The notes under the pieces were generated by a model. The model did no database searches, had not been told where the DNA came from, and was given only the letters and a program-made list of their open reading frames with translations. A DNA stretch of 64,000 nucleotides from Escallonia rubra (lineage: Eukaryota > Streptophyta > Magnoliopsida > Escalloniales > Escalloniaceae), in contig JAVXUO010002382.1 in NCBI GenBank assembly GCA_033065855.1, forward strand, positions 32,165-96,164, written 5' to 3'. Made by a program: the position numbers and the translations under genes. The stretch's first letter is position 1, and each line of letters opens with the position of its first letter. Shown here piece after piece: positions 1 through 12,765 of this stretch.

Positions 1-3000
1 TTGATGAAATCACATGCTGGCTGGAAGGTCTAAATATCAATGCGCCAGAGCAACATGCACTTGTTCCATTCAAAAGAGGGAGACAGTTGTTCTGTACAAG
101 GGATTTGATCCTATCGAGAAAAAGAAGCGACGGCCTAAAGTAGACCTTGAGCCAGAGACTGAAAGAATTTGGAAGCTCTTAATGTGGAAAGAAGGCAGCG
201 AAGGATCTGAAGCAACAGACAAGTGTAAAGAAAAATATTGGGAAGAAGAAATGGAAGTCTACCGTGGACGGGCAGAATCATTCATTGCTCGTATGCATCT
301 TGTTCAAGGTATCATCAAATATATTTCTCCTCTCAAAACTCAAGAGTGCTAGAGTTTATACTCTAGCACTTGGTCTGGATGAGTCGTAATGGGGTAAACT
401 CACGCTAAAGTACAGATATTCAAAGAGTGATGCAATATAGTTACCGTAAATGTGAATAAAAGAATTGAGCAAGCTAATAGGTTTGAAATCTAATAAATAA
501 ATTGTTGGATAAAGCAGATAGACGCCTTTAGTACACCAGAAGGTACAATTAGCAGCAAAGTCAACTCCGGACTTCAACACCTACGGCTATAGAACTTTCA
601 GGTCATCAAGAATCTTAATAACTTGAGGAGAACAGCAGCAGAAAACTGCCTGAAAGAAAATTTATTCTCTCTTTTCAGATTCTTTAACTTAACCTCCGAG
701 GTAAATACAAATATACAGTCACTTGACTTCATTATACAGCAACTTATACTTTGAATCTATACAAAATTTCACCTTCATAAAGCATCCAATATGCTGTGTA
801 GTTTGTACTAGGCACAAGATATGTGAATGTGATTGATAAAAATGTGTGTGGTGCTTTCAGGAGATAGAAGGTTCTCAAAGTGGAAAGGATCTGTACTTGA
901 CTCAGTAATCGGAGTGTACCTCACGCAGAATGTATCAGACCATCTTTTGAGGTAACCTCACGGTTTTATAACAGTTCAGAAATCAAATTATCTTGAAAGT
1001 AACAACGGAAATTTAGAGAAGTTGCTGGCATTTCTAACGTCTTTCCCATCGTATGCAGCTCTGCCTTCATGTCTCTTGCAGCGAGATTCCCAATTAAGTT
1101 GGCTACCTCAAACCAAACGAGCTTCCCAAATGCAAATATAGTTGCTGAAGAACCTGATTGGTGTATGCAAGACCGACATGGCAGCGTTATTTCTCATTAA
1201 AAGACAGGAATGAAGCAAGTATGCGAATCAAGCTCCATCTCATTCCGTGAAGCACCGGAGCACATAAAACACAACCCCTCGTCAGAAACAAGTAGGAAAG
1301 CAGGAAATGAGCATAAAGGGATTTCAGATGAAGAAATAGTTTCATCACAAAATTTATTTGACTCCTTACTCTTTGAGACCTTGGGAGGAATCAAATCCAC
1401 CAATGAAGCAGAAGACCTAACAAGTGAAAATCCAGAAGATGAAGGTCATTTTTCAAGGTTGGGCAGTGTTAATAACCTGTCAGGTTCTTCCAACTCTTCG
1501 CCAATCGGTCCTAATAATGGTGTTATAGGAGAATTTCGCTCTTATAGTAATAGCCAGTTGAACACGACACCGGATTCAAGATTGAATGACAGGCAGTCTC
1601 TTAAAGTGTTGGTAGAGGAGAGTGTATCATATCTGCCTTCAACTGGTTTTGGAATTACCATGACAAATATTGTAAACCATGTGGCCAAAGGAATGGGGGA
1701 TGAGGTGGAAAATATGAGTGAAGTAAATGCCCAGACGAGTCAAATGCCAGTGGCCCAGACACCTCATGCTGGAAATAACGTACACAGCATTCAAAAACCT
1801 GAAAGAACATCCCATGCACAAGCAAGACACGCTGAAGCGCCAGTTAGATGGCAATCTGGTGTGAATCAGCCACTTTGTGGCGACTGCAACTCCCATGGGC
1901 AAACTTCTGACATGGAGGAGGGGATAGTTGATGCGAGTACACAGCACTTCTCCGAGAATAAAGTAACTGAAGTAAATGCGAAGGCTCAAAGTCATACAGC
2001 TGACACTCAAACTGAAGGGTTAGGCACCAATAACTTGAATACAAGGAATGGAAAGGTGGAGAATGAGAAGAAGGAAGCAGTTGACTGGGATAGGTTGCGG
2101 AAGCGAGTGCAGTCAAATTGTAAGCAAGACCGAAACAAGACTACAGATGATTCAATTGATTATGAAGCATTAAGGCATGCTAACGTCAAGGAGGTTGCTG
2201 ATGCTATTAAGGAACGCGGGATGAGCAACGTGCTAGCACAGAGAATGGAGGTATGATTAAGGAATTTCTGTTACAGAAGTAGTCGTTTCTATGATCAGAT
2301 TGATGCTACAATGACTTTATAGCACATATTCAATCAATTTAACGATCGAGAAGTGAAGGTCGTAATGATTTAACCATTGCAGGGTTTCCTCAACCGATTG
2401 GTTGAAGATCATGGAAGCATTGACCTTGAATGGTTGAGAGATTGCCCCCCAGATGACGCAAAGTAAATTATGCCGAACCAACTACTCGTAGCTTATGCAG
2501 CGTACATTTGCAACAAAAACTATCTGAAAAAGCTAACTGAGTCAAGGCATATAAGTTGAACTCAAACGTTCAGATTGCTATGTAAATCTTAAATTGCAGA
2601 TATCTTCTTATTTAATTCCAAAGTATCTGATTAATGTACGTGTCTTACATTGCAGGGATTTCCTTCCTGGTATTAGGGGACTGGGGCTGAAAAGTATGGA
2701 GTATGTACGCCTACTAAAACTTCATCATCTTGCTTTCCCGGTAAGATTTATGTAGAAACTAGTCGTATACTTTATATGAGGAGTCTCTCTCTCATATTTC
2801 TTTGTTTAGGTTGACACAGATGTTGGGCAGATAGCTGTAAGACTGGGGTGGGTCCTTCTTCAACCGCTACCTGAATCACTCCAACTGCATCTCCTAGAAC
2901 TGTAAGTAACCTTTGCGCAATTCTGAATTCTTTCCTTGCTTGAAATCACTAAGCACGATTTATTGTAGGTACCCAGTGCAGGAGACAATTCAGAAATATC

Positions 3001-3373
3001 TATGGCCCAGACTATGCAAGCTGGATCTCCAGACATGTAATTTCGTTTCTCCTTCCTATGATTCTTTGTAACAAATAAGAGAAGCTTATACTTCTACTGC
3101 AGTTCTTGATAATTTATTGACAGTTTTTGAACATTTTAATGACTAATATACTGCCCAACTTCAGGTATGAACTTCATTACCAGATGATCACATTTGGAAA
3201 GGTACGCCATTAGTTTTACGATGGTTGGGAGAACTCTTCATGGCTAAGCCTATTGAAAAGATTTCTAAATTTTATTGGATGTTAATGCAGGTTTTCTGCA
3301 CAAAGAGCAACCCAAACTGCAATTCATGTCCAATGCGAGGAGAATGTCGGCACTTCGCTAGTGCTTTCACAAG
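1..3373 (+). pseudogene. ROS1-like: DEMETER/ROS1-like 5-methylcytosine DNA glycosylase, partial and broken
   Basis: Family role: bifunctional glycosylase/lyase that excises 5-methylcytosine in the nucleus (active DNA demethylation). The gene enters from the left edge. Exons with GT/AG borders: to 308 (PKVDLEPETERIWKLLM), 861-951 (RRFSKWKGSVLDSVIG), 1059-2250, 2383-2462, 2656-2740 (GLGLKSMEY; the Lys matches the catalytic lysine), 2810-2901 (VDTDVGQIAVRLGW; conserved Asp), 2969-3036, 3165-3201 and 3291-3373. The last carries the 4Fe-4S motif C-x6-C-x2-C-x5-C (FCTKSNPNCNSCPMRGECRHF region). Lesions: the coding frame shifts near 75-80, consistent with one lost G; an in-frame TAA sits at 1198-1200; the 3036/3165 junction is out of phase, consistent with one lost base near 3035. 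No C-terminal RRM-like domain is visible after 3373. Family and exon calls are firm; loss of function is inferred and would not hold if these were sequencing errors. Confidence 0.88.
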
Positions 3374-5260
3374 GTATGCAGTCAACTGTTGTCCAGAATC
3401 TATTTATGGTTATAATAGACAGCATGAACTATTGCATCAGAATTTGTTTTTGTTTAGTTTCAATCTGCAACTTTATGAAACACTTCCATCACTAAACGGG
3501 ACTTAAAACTGATAACGAGAAATAGAACTGAACAACATATAAGCCAAATGTTCCTGAGCCCTATTACCACACAGGATATTATTAACAGATGCATATGCCC
3601 AAAATAGTGTGGAACACAGTTTTCTTCTATCTTGGTTAGAAGCTAGAACCTAAATAAAATCCATAGCAAAGATGAATCAAGTTTGAATTCCCTTTTTGCT
3701 CTAGAAAGAAAACTAGCTAGCGCTGTAGTCACCATTTTGGAGTTTGCAGCCCAGAAGTTTCTCTGCTCTGGAACTACTATCACAGAATAATATATGTAAG
3801 TTCTATTAATTGGTTTCCTGAACGAAGGAAACAAGTAACTTGTAAACAGGTAGAATAGAAGTTGTTGAGGACCAAGGCTTTGGGGCACAAAGGAGGCCAA
3901 ACCTATCAGTCGAGTCACTTCCTTCCACTCGCCTTACAAGGACCTACCGGACTAGCTTGGCCAAGGGTGCGATAATGATGATTATTATGAAGCAATAAAT
4001 GGATTAGTCTATGTTACACGGACTCGGCACTTTGGGACACTAGTATTGTGTCGACACGACAACGGTTATGGGATCTGTACTGGACACGCCATGTGCCAGA
4101 CGGACACGCTGCATTGCCGATTGGAGAGGCGTCTCTTGAAATTTGTCACCATGAATGGTGGAAGACGAAGGTCTAAGGAATAAGAAGGCGCAGAGTCCAG
4201 ATTTGGGTAGGATACAGAGAGAGGAGAGAATGCCATGGATGATGGAAGATTAAGGTTGAAGAAAGACAAAGACGAAGAGTCCAGACCGGGAGGGAGAGAG
4301 ATTTCCCTCCATTTAAGCAATGTGATCTTCAGAGTCTACCCCAATCAAACTGCATTTTAGAGTAGGTTTGTACCACATTTGCATCCCTGTTCCTCTTACT
4401 GAAATAATCCGCATTGTGGTTCAGTTGGTATGGACTAAATTGCTCCTGGTCCTCCTTATGCATTATTTCAGAATATCTATTTCTCATCGAGATAGATCTT
4501 GCTCCAAAGAGAGGTCTTGTTTTGTAGGCCCAAATACTAAATTTGGATTAGAATTAGAATGAGAAGAAAAAGCTGACTCAGGTTTTAGCTTCTAGGCCAT
4601 AACGATTTAGACTTCTAGTTCAACAACAAGGACTACTGGCTGAACTTTGATCTATCAGCACTTTTTATTGGCACGTGTATTTTGTTTTGAATTCATACTT
4701 GCATGTCGAGATATGTCTCAAGAACGAAACACACTACATTTGTACAACACTACAAAAGAATTGCTGTATTGATGCAATTAAGAGGTTGATTTGGTTCTCT
4801 TAATTTAAACTTGGATCTTGCTCAACCATTCAACTTTGCTGTATGCTGCTTCTCATATCCCACCTCGCATATTTGTTGCACTAGGATCTCTCGTCTTATG
4901 GTGACATTCGGCTCTTTCTTTCCCACTTCTAATTTCACCTGGTCCCTCTTTGCCAAGTATAGAGATAAAGAACCCTCTAATTATAAGAGTTGGATACGCT
5001 TGCCTGCTTACCTTTGATATTATTAGTCAGATAGGGTTCTTGGTTTAATTAAGTGATCATGTGGCATTTCTCTACAATCAGCTTGTCTGCAATTGCTGTT
5101 TCCCTTTTAACAATGGTGAGGGCTTAAGGTCCCGAAGTGTATTTTCTCTATTACTGTCTTCACTTTTTTTTTTTGCTCTATTGGTTTGAGTACTTCCGAT
5201 TTTATAGAAAGCTACGTTGGTTTAACTGGCTATTATTGACAATCAAGTGGTCTTTGCATG
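3374..5260. other. intergenic stretch without a recognisable gene
   Basis: Open frames here are short and none resembles the missing C-terminus of the glycosylase. The part at about 4018-4115 is rich in GACAC/CGGACAC-like words that recall the subterminal repeats of the hAT family at 33551 and 59830, but no ends or target duplication were found. Confidence 0.5.
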
Positions 5261-6242
5261 TACTAGATGACACTGATCCTTCAAAGGTGAAGAAGTTGGT
5301 TAACAGGTTCTCAAACTATGGAGAGAAGAACAAAGAATCCTTGGCTGAGCTCTTTGTTACTCTATTAGTCAAGGTTATTGGAGATTGTTATGCCTATACA
5401 TTATTATTTGCTGGTAGCAAGTTAATTTTGGTCATGGGTTTGATGACTTTTGGTGGTTCTCATCATTGATTTGCAGTTATCATCCGTTGAAAAGTTTTGG
5501 CCCAAAGGTCTGTGCGCCAGCACATATCAGGGATCTTGGATATCTAAAACATGGAATTCTGCAGTTGGCTGCATCAGTGTAATTTCAGCTCCTTTTTTCT
5601 AATTTGTTGAATTTGATTACTTTTGAGTTGGAACGTGCTAAATCAATGCTACTAGCAAATATTGAACAGGTTGAGGATTTCACAGATCGTTCTCAAAATG
5701 TTGCGAGGGCAGTAGGAAGAGCACAAGTAGAAATCATTTACAAGTGTATCCAGCTTACCATTCAGAATGTTTTTGCCTTCATCGATGGTCGAATTCAATG
5801 GCCCACGTTAAGAGAATTTTTGTTTGTTCGGGTCACTATGCCAGGAAATGCTGGAATTGCAAATTTTCAGCCTCCCATTTTTCTTCACCCAATCCAGGCG
5901 TTAAGAATGCCACTTGCAAATAATTTGGGAGCAGCAGCACCACCTGTTCCTTTTGACCCTTTCCAAGCAAAAAGGAGGCGGACTACAGAAGCTATGCCTA
6001 TTGACCATGTCTTCACGCTACCTGCCGAAGGCTGGGGAGGGGGCACCCAGGGTTGGGGAGGAATGCCGACGGCAGAAGGTTGGGCCCAAACACAACAACC
6101 TACTGGCGTCGACCATACCATAACCATAAAAGAAAGATGCAGACATCAGCAGGTTGGGGTAGTACGCAACACGCTGTCCCCATGTACCCTATGCAGGCAG
6201 ATGAAGCGCGATCTGCAGAAGGTTGGCGACGGATGCAGCTAG
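5261..6242 (+). CDS. Cid1/HESO1-like nucleotidyltransferase, C-terminal exons only
   Basis: Resembles the PAP/OAS1 substrate-binding half of plant non-canonical poly(A)/terminal uridylyl transferases, which add nucleotides to RNA 3' ends. Exons: about 5261-5373 (KNKESLAELFVTLLVK), 5477-5578 (SSVEKFWPKGLCASTYQG, then SWISKTWNSAVGCIS) and 5670-6242 (VEDFTDRSQNVARAVG). All introns are GT...AG and the phases join. The upstream catalytic domain (GS...DxD) is not visible in the 1.8 kb before it, so the copy looks truncated. The tail is rich in Gly, Trp and Gln (GWGGGTQGWGGMPTAEGW). After about residue 165 of the last reading frame, another frame (6053-6262) keeps a similar composition, so a late frameshift is possible. 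The family is inferred from remembered motifs; the exact subfamily is uncertain. Confidence 0.62.
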
Positions 6243-6262
6243 CAGGTGGTGAGACATTGTAA

Positions 6263-7552
6263 TGAAAATCCTCTTTTGCATGGTACTCTAAATGACATGT
6301 TTTTTTTTATTTTTTTATGTAATATTAGTTTTTCAGATTTCAAGGTATGCTTTCTAGTAATGATGAGTTTACAACTTAGTGATATGATTCTTGTCTCATT
6401 TAGTGTTGTTGAATTCTGGTGTATTCCTTTGTTTTTCCGCCTGTGAAAAAGCTTACCAGAACTGAACGCAATTATGGAGTGTTTTGGTTTTCCTTTTATG
6501 AGTTTAAGTTTCCACCTCAGTTTTCTGTTGTGTCCGAAAACTTCAGTGTGCTTCTCTGAAAATGTTTTCCAAAGTTAAAATTTGCTTCTTTTGGAAAGTG
6601 TTACCAATTTCTGTTTCCACTTTTTGCATCATACTCTCCACATAGCGACCTGTTTTGGGAAAAAGTTATGATGAAACTTACCGGGGTGAACTTATCATGC
6701 ATCCAATATACCATACTCTTCCAAGTTCATATTTGACTGTGTTTTCAAGCCTGAAAACCAATGGAGCAATAAAATTAGCTGAGCCTGAAGCAAGTCTAGT
6801 ATTATTATAGCCAAGAACTGTAACCTGTTGAAACTACAACATGATCAACTTACTACAATCAGAAATGGTATAATTGGAGCTTAAATAATTGCTATCTTTT
6901 ATTCAAACCATTGGATAAATCTCATCTGACCCAAAGTTTTAGGGTTTCAAGCCAAATTTACCATATTTACGAAACTAGAGGACTTCTCAGTTTTCTTCTT
7001 TTGTGCAATGCATTGGACCTAAAATGGAAGTCTGGGAGGGAAAAGTAACCAAGAGGTTGTGAACCACCCAGCCAGTCACATAAAAGAATGATCAAAGTGG
7101 AAGTTCAACCTGCACGGCTACCTTCTTGTTGTTACGTCAATTGGGGTGATGATAAGGAGGTTCTCCGAATTGGTTGGATGCCTTAAATTCTATCACTGGA
7201 GGATAATTGGGAATCAGACACCTCATAACTCTATACTTCTTGACCGCATCTGAAGGCAACTATAACCTATACTTCTGCAACAAACTAAGTCCCTCAGGAA
7301 CTTAGTGATCCAGGCCTTTGCATGTGTGTTAGTTCTTTGAATATTTTCTTCATTAGCATGTGTTTTTTTTGTCTGTTAGATGTCAAATGATGAATTTGCG
7401 TGAATGGATGTTCGATTCAGGTGTGTGAGAGCATGTCAAATGATGATTTTGCTTCTTTACTTTCTGAATGTTTGACTAGTTGAACTAGTTTATGTACTCC
7501 TTTTGAGAGAACCTTGTGCTACCTGTATAACTTAAATATTGTCTGTAAATAG
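6263..7552. other. non-coding stretch, nothing recognised
   Basis: AT-rich sequence without long open frames. It may hold the 3' untranslated region of the nucleotidyltransferase fragment. No repeat structure or RNA gene was recognised. Confidence 0.5.
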
Positions 7553-8480
7553 ATGAGTACCGATAACAATGCCTCGCAAGTTAGTCTTTCTACTAAAAGA
7601 AAGAATGTTGGTGATTCAAAGACAAAATCATACCTTAGATGGACTGTGGAAATGGACCGGTTCTTAATGTTGTCTTGCTTGACCAACTTAATATTGGGAA
7701 CAAAGTTCATAATGGATGGAAACGAAGTGCGTACAATGCTGTGATTGATGCGATAAATGATCAATGTAACGTTAAAGTTACAAAAGATAACATTGTTGGT
7801 CATCTGAAAACATGGGACAAGCATTACGAGATAGTGCCTAAGTTGTTGACCCAAAGTGGCTTTTCGTGGGATTATTATTCCAATACGATTAGCGTTTACA
7901 GTGAAGCTACTTGGAACACGTATGTCCAGGTAAAAAGTATATTAATCTCTCTTATTTTTTAAACAATTGGGATGCTACTTATATAGTTTTATAAATGCTT
8001 TCTGTAGGATCATTCTGATGCAAAGCCATACAGAAGAAAAGTAATTGAGAATTGAGAAGATTTATCAACTATATGTGGACAAGATCGAGCAACAGGGGAA
8101 GGAGCTGAGACTGGTGTCGAAGGTTACAATGAGCTGGCATCTAATTCCAATGTAGAGGAAACTAGTGAAGATATTGATAGCACGAATCGTCAAAAGGCAA
8201 CCTCTACAAAATAAGTTACAACCATCGAGAAAGAGAAGTCGAACTAGTGATGCACTTGCTACAGCCGTTACTTCAATGGCTAGTGCCATTGACAAGGTAT
8301 GTGCATCAGAAGTTACAATTGCAAGTGCGGATTTCATTTATGAGAAGTTACCAGAGGTGCCAGATTTGGATCGGCATGAGTTGCTCAAAGCTTATGAGTG
8401 CTGACCAGCAATGTGAGAAAGTTTGAGTCATTCATGTCCCTTCCATTTCACTTGAGGAGGCCATGGTTAATGATGCAAAT
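7553..8480 (+). pseudogene. Myb/SANT-like domain protein, decayed
   Basis: Resembles the plant Myb/SANT-like (Myb_DNA-bind_3) family, related to L10-interacting MYB-domain proteins and to PIF/Harbinger ORF1-type proteins. A trihelix-like DNA-binding domain opens with LRWTVEMDRF and continues with GNKVHNGWKRSAYNAVIDAI, then HLKTWDKHYEIVPKLLTQSG. The exon ends at the GTAAAA donor at 7930 and resumes after the AG at 8008 with DHSDAKPYRRKVIEN. The C-terminal part (SRTSDALATAVTSMASAIDK, then LPEVPDLDRHELLKAYE) matches the usual tail. Lesions: frame shift near 7660 (one base short), TGA where a Trp codon is expected near 8053, another shift near 8210, and out-of-frame sequence after about 8400. It cannot give a full protein. 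Whether it was a host gene or a transposon accessory gene cannot be told, as no transposase or TIRs were found beside it. Confidence 0.75.
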
Positions 8481-8924
8481 CATCAATACTTAAGATATTG
8501 AGCCAACAAGGAACTTATGAACTTTGAATTGTTTTCAAGCCTAGTTTTTCAGGAGTTATTATCTTATTTACGGGTAGAGATGTTAATCACTTGTTACGCT
8601 TAAGAGCCACTTTATTTTGTTAAGTCTAAGCACACTTTTTATCTTTGAGAACATTTTCTTGTTGTCAAGTACTAGCATAGCATTAAAGTTCTAATATCTA
8701 ACTGTTAGGTTGCCAATTCAAGTTTACTTATCAAGTAGTTGCATTTTTTATTTTGTATGTAAGTCATCGTGTGTGTATTTTCTTTTTCTTCTGTTCTATG
8801 GGGCGGGGCGGGTGTTGGGTATGATTTAGTAAAACAAATATGAAACTTTCGTTTTGCATATTTACCTCTTGTTTTTTTACTTTAACAATTTCAATTCTTA
8901 ATCTAATTGTCTGTGCTAACCAAG

Positions 8925-9045
8925 CAAGGGAATTACAAATTCTATTTAATTCCAAAGCAATTCCAATTTCATTGGAATTGAAATTGAATTACAATTCTCA
9001 ATTCCGATTCCAATTCCAATTCCGTTTGCCAATCGGACCCTTAGA
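8925..9045. repeat. AATTCC/GGAATT-rich low-complexity block
   Basis: A run of AATTCC and its complement GGAATT, including a palindromic core around CCAATTTCATTGGAATTG, ending in CAATCGGACCC. This looks like the terminal sequence of a small TIR element, but no partner end was found. Confidence 0.45.
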
Positions 9046-9738
9046 GTAAATACGAAGAACATCAGAAAGAATTTCAATAAGTTTTAAAGATAGAGAAGAA
9101 TGATCAAGTTGCAATTTTATTGGCAAATAAAGTTTTGGATTTCACTTCTATGTGCAATGAATTGGTGCTTAATAAGAACCCTAAATTGAAGTCGCAACTC
9201 TTCAAAAATATGGTTGTTAAAGCCTTGAGAAATACCTAGGAAAAATTCATTTGAAGTTATACACCATATAAACCGTTGGACTGGTGCTACCATTCCAAGG
9301 CAGTCGCAAAAAAAGAATCCTGATGTTCATTCCCTTGCGAAACGAATCTACTTTGTAGCTTTTGCAAAGTATACCTAAATCATATATTTTGTGTCTAAGT
9401 TGCGAGATAAGAAACAATGCACAAAATTCAGTATGAAATGAAAATATAAGGAATTACACCACTCTGTGAATTTACACAAACTATATGGTAAAATCCTCTT
9501 ATTCAACTTCTGAATTGGTCAAGGTCCAAGGACTGAAGTAGCTTGATCTTGAAACACTGACTTTGACTTCTTCAATCTTCACGATCGGAAGGTCGTTGAA
9601 GCGGTACTTGATCGAGAGGTTTGAGGCTTTATACCCGACGAGTGTGGCAATCCTTGACTTTTAGAATCACCAAACTTGGAGGGGAATTTTTCTTTGATAT
9701 TTAAGATCAAAGAGAAATTAATCTTTGATCTTGAAATT
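9046..9738. other. non-coding stretch, nothing recognised
   Basis: No open frame of note. The right part (about 9480-9738) runs into the tandem duplication and may be more of the same repeat. Confidence 0.4.
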
Positions 9739-10980
9739 GCTCGATTGAAGAACAACCATATATTAGTGTGAATTGTTCTTCAAATGAAAGGCAAGTGCAA
9801 AAATTCTTGAGACAACAGAGTTTTGACAGATTTTTGGTTTTGTTTGCAGAGACCATATTTATCCTTCTTCTCTACCTCAAGCCTTTTATTAGACAAGATA
9901 GTAAACTTCATTTTGAAGAACCCATGAATTAGGCCTTGATTACGTAATTAAAGAGATTTTGTCCCTCTTTAATTATGAAATGATTCTTGGTTAAAATTTG
10001 ACTTGGTTCTAGCATCACATGAACCCGTTTTTGTCGCGACGGTAAATATTTAATTTGACCGGTCAACAAAATTTTGTATTATTGGCTAGTATAAATATTT
10101 ATTGTGTCTATAAATTACCTCCACTATAAGACCTGTGCAATATTCTCTTTTTGCAAGTAGTGTAGTTAGTCTTAAAGTTGATACTTTTTATTTGTTGGCA
10201 GACAACTTTTTAAATTGGAGTCAAATTTACGGATCAAAAGGGCCAAAACACGTTAGGGTTTATCACCTTACGCGGCTTTATAAACACATCTCTACAGTGT
10301 GCAATTTCATCACGTCACTCCTTTAGGGTACACCGAAAGGAGCCCGGCCGTTACAGGCATGCTTTTGAAAGGCTCGATTGAAGAATGACCATGGATTAAT
10401 GTGAATTGTTCTTTAATTGAAGCACAAAGCGCAATAATTCTTGAGACGACAGAGTTTTGACAGATCTCTGGTTTTGTTTGCAAAGACCATATGTATCATT
10501 CTTCTCTACCTCAAGCCTTTTTATTATGGACAAGATAGTAAACTTAATTTTGAAGAACGCATGAATTAGGCCTTGATTACGTAATTAAAGAGATTTTGTC
10601 CCTCTTTAATTATGAAATGATTCTTGGTTAAAATTTTACTTGGTTCTAGCAGCACTTGAACCCGCTTTTGTCGCGACGGTAAATATTTAATTTGACCGGT
10701 CAACAATATTTTGCATTATTGACTAGTATAAATATTTATTGTGTCTATAAATTACCTCCACTATGAGACCTGTGCAATATTCTCTTTTGTCAAGTAGTGT
10801 AGTTAGTCTTAAAGTCGATACTTTTTATTTGTTGGCAGACAACTTTTTAAATTGGAGTCAAATTTACGGATCAAAAGGGCCAAAACACGTTAGGGTTTAT
10901 CACCTTACGCGGCTTTATAAACACATCTCTACAGTGTGCACCTTCATCATGTCACTCCTTTAGGGTACACCGAAAGGAGT
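9739..10980. repeat. tandem duplication of a ~605 bp segment, period 633 bp
   Basis: Copy 1 spans about 9739-10342 and copy 2 about 10372-10980. Both begin GCTCGATTGAAGAA and end TACACCGAAAGGAG. They match throughout with scattered substitutions, by eye above 90%. A 62-66 codon frame is kept in both (VSLKVDTFYLLADNFLNWSQ) but resembles no known protein and is probably incidental. About 29 bases of unique sequence (including CCCGGCCGTTACAGGCATG) separate the copies. The segment may derive from a retroelement end, but no primer site or paired end was found. Confidence 0.8.
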
Positions 10981-11459
10981 GACAAGCATGTTTCTTACTG
11001 GTGCGGTTCTGCAGTTCTCCTGCCATTTGCTTTGCTTCTTCATCTGTAGCTTGTATAACATAACCAAGATTGCATAATCGTGGCCAACTAGCATGTTTTG
11101 GCCTTTACCTTTGTTTTTAAGTCTTGTCACCTGTCCTCTTGCTCTTTAATTTTTCTCTTCATCGGCAGGCCCCCCCTGCCCCCTTCGTTTTTGCCTGTGC
11201 AGGCTTGTTCACATGCGTGAGAACTTTTCTTGTATGTTTTGTCTTGTGGTTTTTGCTGCCATGAATCCATGTTTAAATGTATGATACACCCACTTATAAT
11301 TGATTGCCCTTTGCATATGCAAGAGCCAACTTATATTCCGATGACTTGAAGCAAAATTCCAATTCATTGGTTATAGTTTGTGGATTGTGATTCATACCAT
11401 GTTACTTGCATAACTTCGATAGCGTTTGAAATCACTTGTAATTTTGATTTTCTGTTTTC
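10981..11459. other. non-coding stretch, nothing recognised
   Basis: No gene, RNA or clear repeat recognised. It contains a short C-run near 11170. Confidence 0.4.
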
Positions 11460-11890
11460 AAAAAAATAAAAATAAAAATTAATTTACTTTTTATTTTTTT
11501 CAAAAATAAATAGGCGTTTGATTACCCAATTTTTATTTTGAGTTTTTTCTTTTGGTTACCCAGTTTTTATTTTAAGTTTTTTCTTTTGGGTGTTTGATTG
11601 CCCAGTTTTTATTTTGAATTTTTTCTTTGGTGGCGGTGGCCAGTGGCGGCGAGCGGTGGCTGTTTGGGGGGGGGGGGGGGGGTAGGGGGGTCCTCAAAAC
11701 TGGAAACCCAAAACTCGAAAATGAGAGTTTTAAAAAACAGCGCTCTTTTAAAAGTTGGTTTTCAAAACTGAAAGAAAAAAACAAAACAAAACAAAAAAAC
11801 TGTGTGTCAAACGTGTTTTTTTTTACAAGTTTATAAAACTAGAGAGAAAAATCTGAAAACCAACCAGTTTTCAAACAGACCCGTTACTTG
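11460..11890. repeat. low-complexity block with A/T runs and a 16-base G run
   Basis: Imperfect direct repeats of a unit containing GATTGCCCAGTTTTTATTTT lie at about 11515-11620. A G-run follows at about 11667-11682, then A-rich sequence ending GTTTTCAAACAGACCCG. The G-run context and the downstream CAAGTTTATAAAACTAG words recur in looser form at 16320-16480, so both may be copies of one small element family. Confidence 0.45.
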
Positions 11891-12765
11891 CCTCCCCTTT
11901 TCTATCTTAGCCACTCTTTCGATTCACTAATCGGTAATAGGAGCTAATTATACAAAGCTAGGCTTCTTGTAACTTTGTTATTGACAGCTGCTCGATGCAT
12001 GACACACTTGTACTTCTCATTGCTGAATATCTAGCAAATAAGAAAGTATGAATGGTCAATGGATTAATGTTTCTACAATTTTGCCAAAGTTAACAATTCA
12101 ATTTGTGGGACAACATACTTTGAAAACAACGTATGACCAGGAAATGAATGGTCGAATATGAAAATGACCTCAAGTTGGTCCCCGGTATTAACGAGAAAAG
12201 AGTTGGCCGGAAAGGGCATTCACATTGAACCATTTCCCATTATGCTGTATTTGCAGTCCCCCTACATCATTTTGTATGAGGAGGGTCAAGAGGCCATGAT
12301 CTTGAGTGAGGTGGCATGCCCATTGCAAGATCAGGCTGAGGACAAGGTGGTTAAGAGAAATCTCGATTTACGCAGAATGGGAATTCGTCAAAGTATGAAC
12401 GGTAGCAAGATAGTGTTGAAAACAAGGTTGGGTCATAATTGTTCCTTGATGGTGGACCAGAATGTGAAGGTGGGAAAGTTATCTCACTCTGAAGCGTGAA
12501 ACACGTTTCAGAATGTTCTGAATGGCCGAAAAAACTTAGGGATAATCCAAACTTTAAGCGGCTTATGCACCTCAAAAACCATGGGAATAATCCAAACACC
12601 AAACATGTTTGATTTTCAGGGCCACGTCTATTTTTTCCCTTTCAAAAACCATGGGACTAACCACCTGGAATTGTATACATGTGCCCTTTGCAGAGAGGAA
12701 TAAGAAAGGCGATTAATTTATTAACCTTTTAAGCAGCGGGCACTAGTGTTGAGAGCCATTGCAGC
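11891..12765. other. non-coding stretch, one unassigned open frame
   Basis: A 113-codon plus-strand frame (12158-12499) is the only notable open frame. It has no recognisable domain, no codon-phase support and no neighbour that explains it, so no gene is called. Confidence 0.35.

Noticed and set aside
4018-4115. Possible third copy of the hAT family
   Set aside because: Only loose GACAC words. No CTAGGAAGCAC end and no target duplication.
10135-10963. Conserved 63-66 codon frame in both tandem copies
   Set aside because: Conservation follows from the recent duplication and gives no sign of selection on protein.
12158-12499. 113-codon plus-strand frame
   Set aside because: No motif, no neighbour or splice context, and an overlapping minus-strand frame. 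Could be real but cannot be supported.
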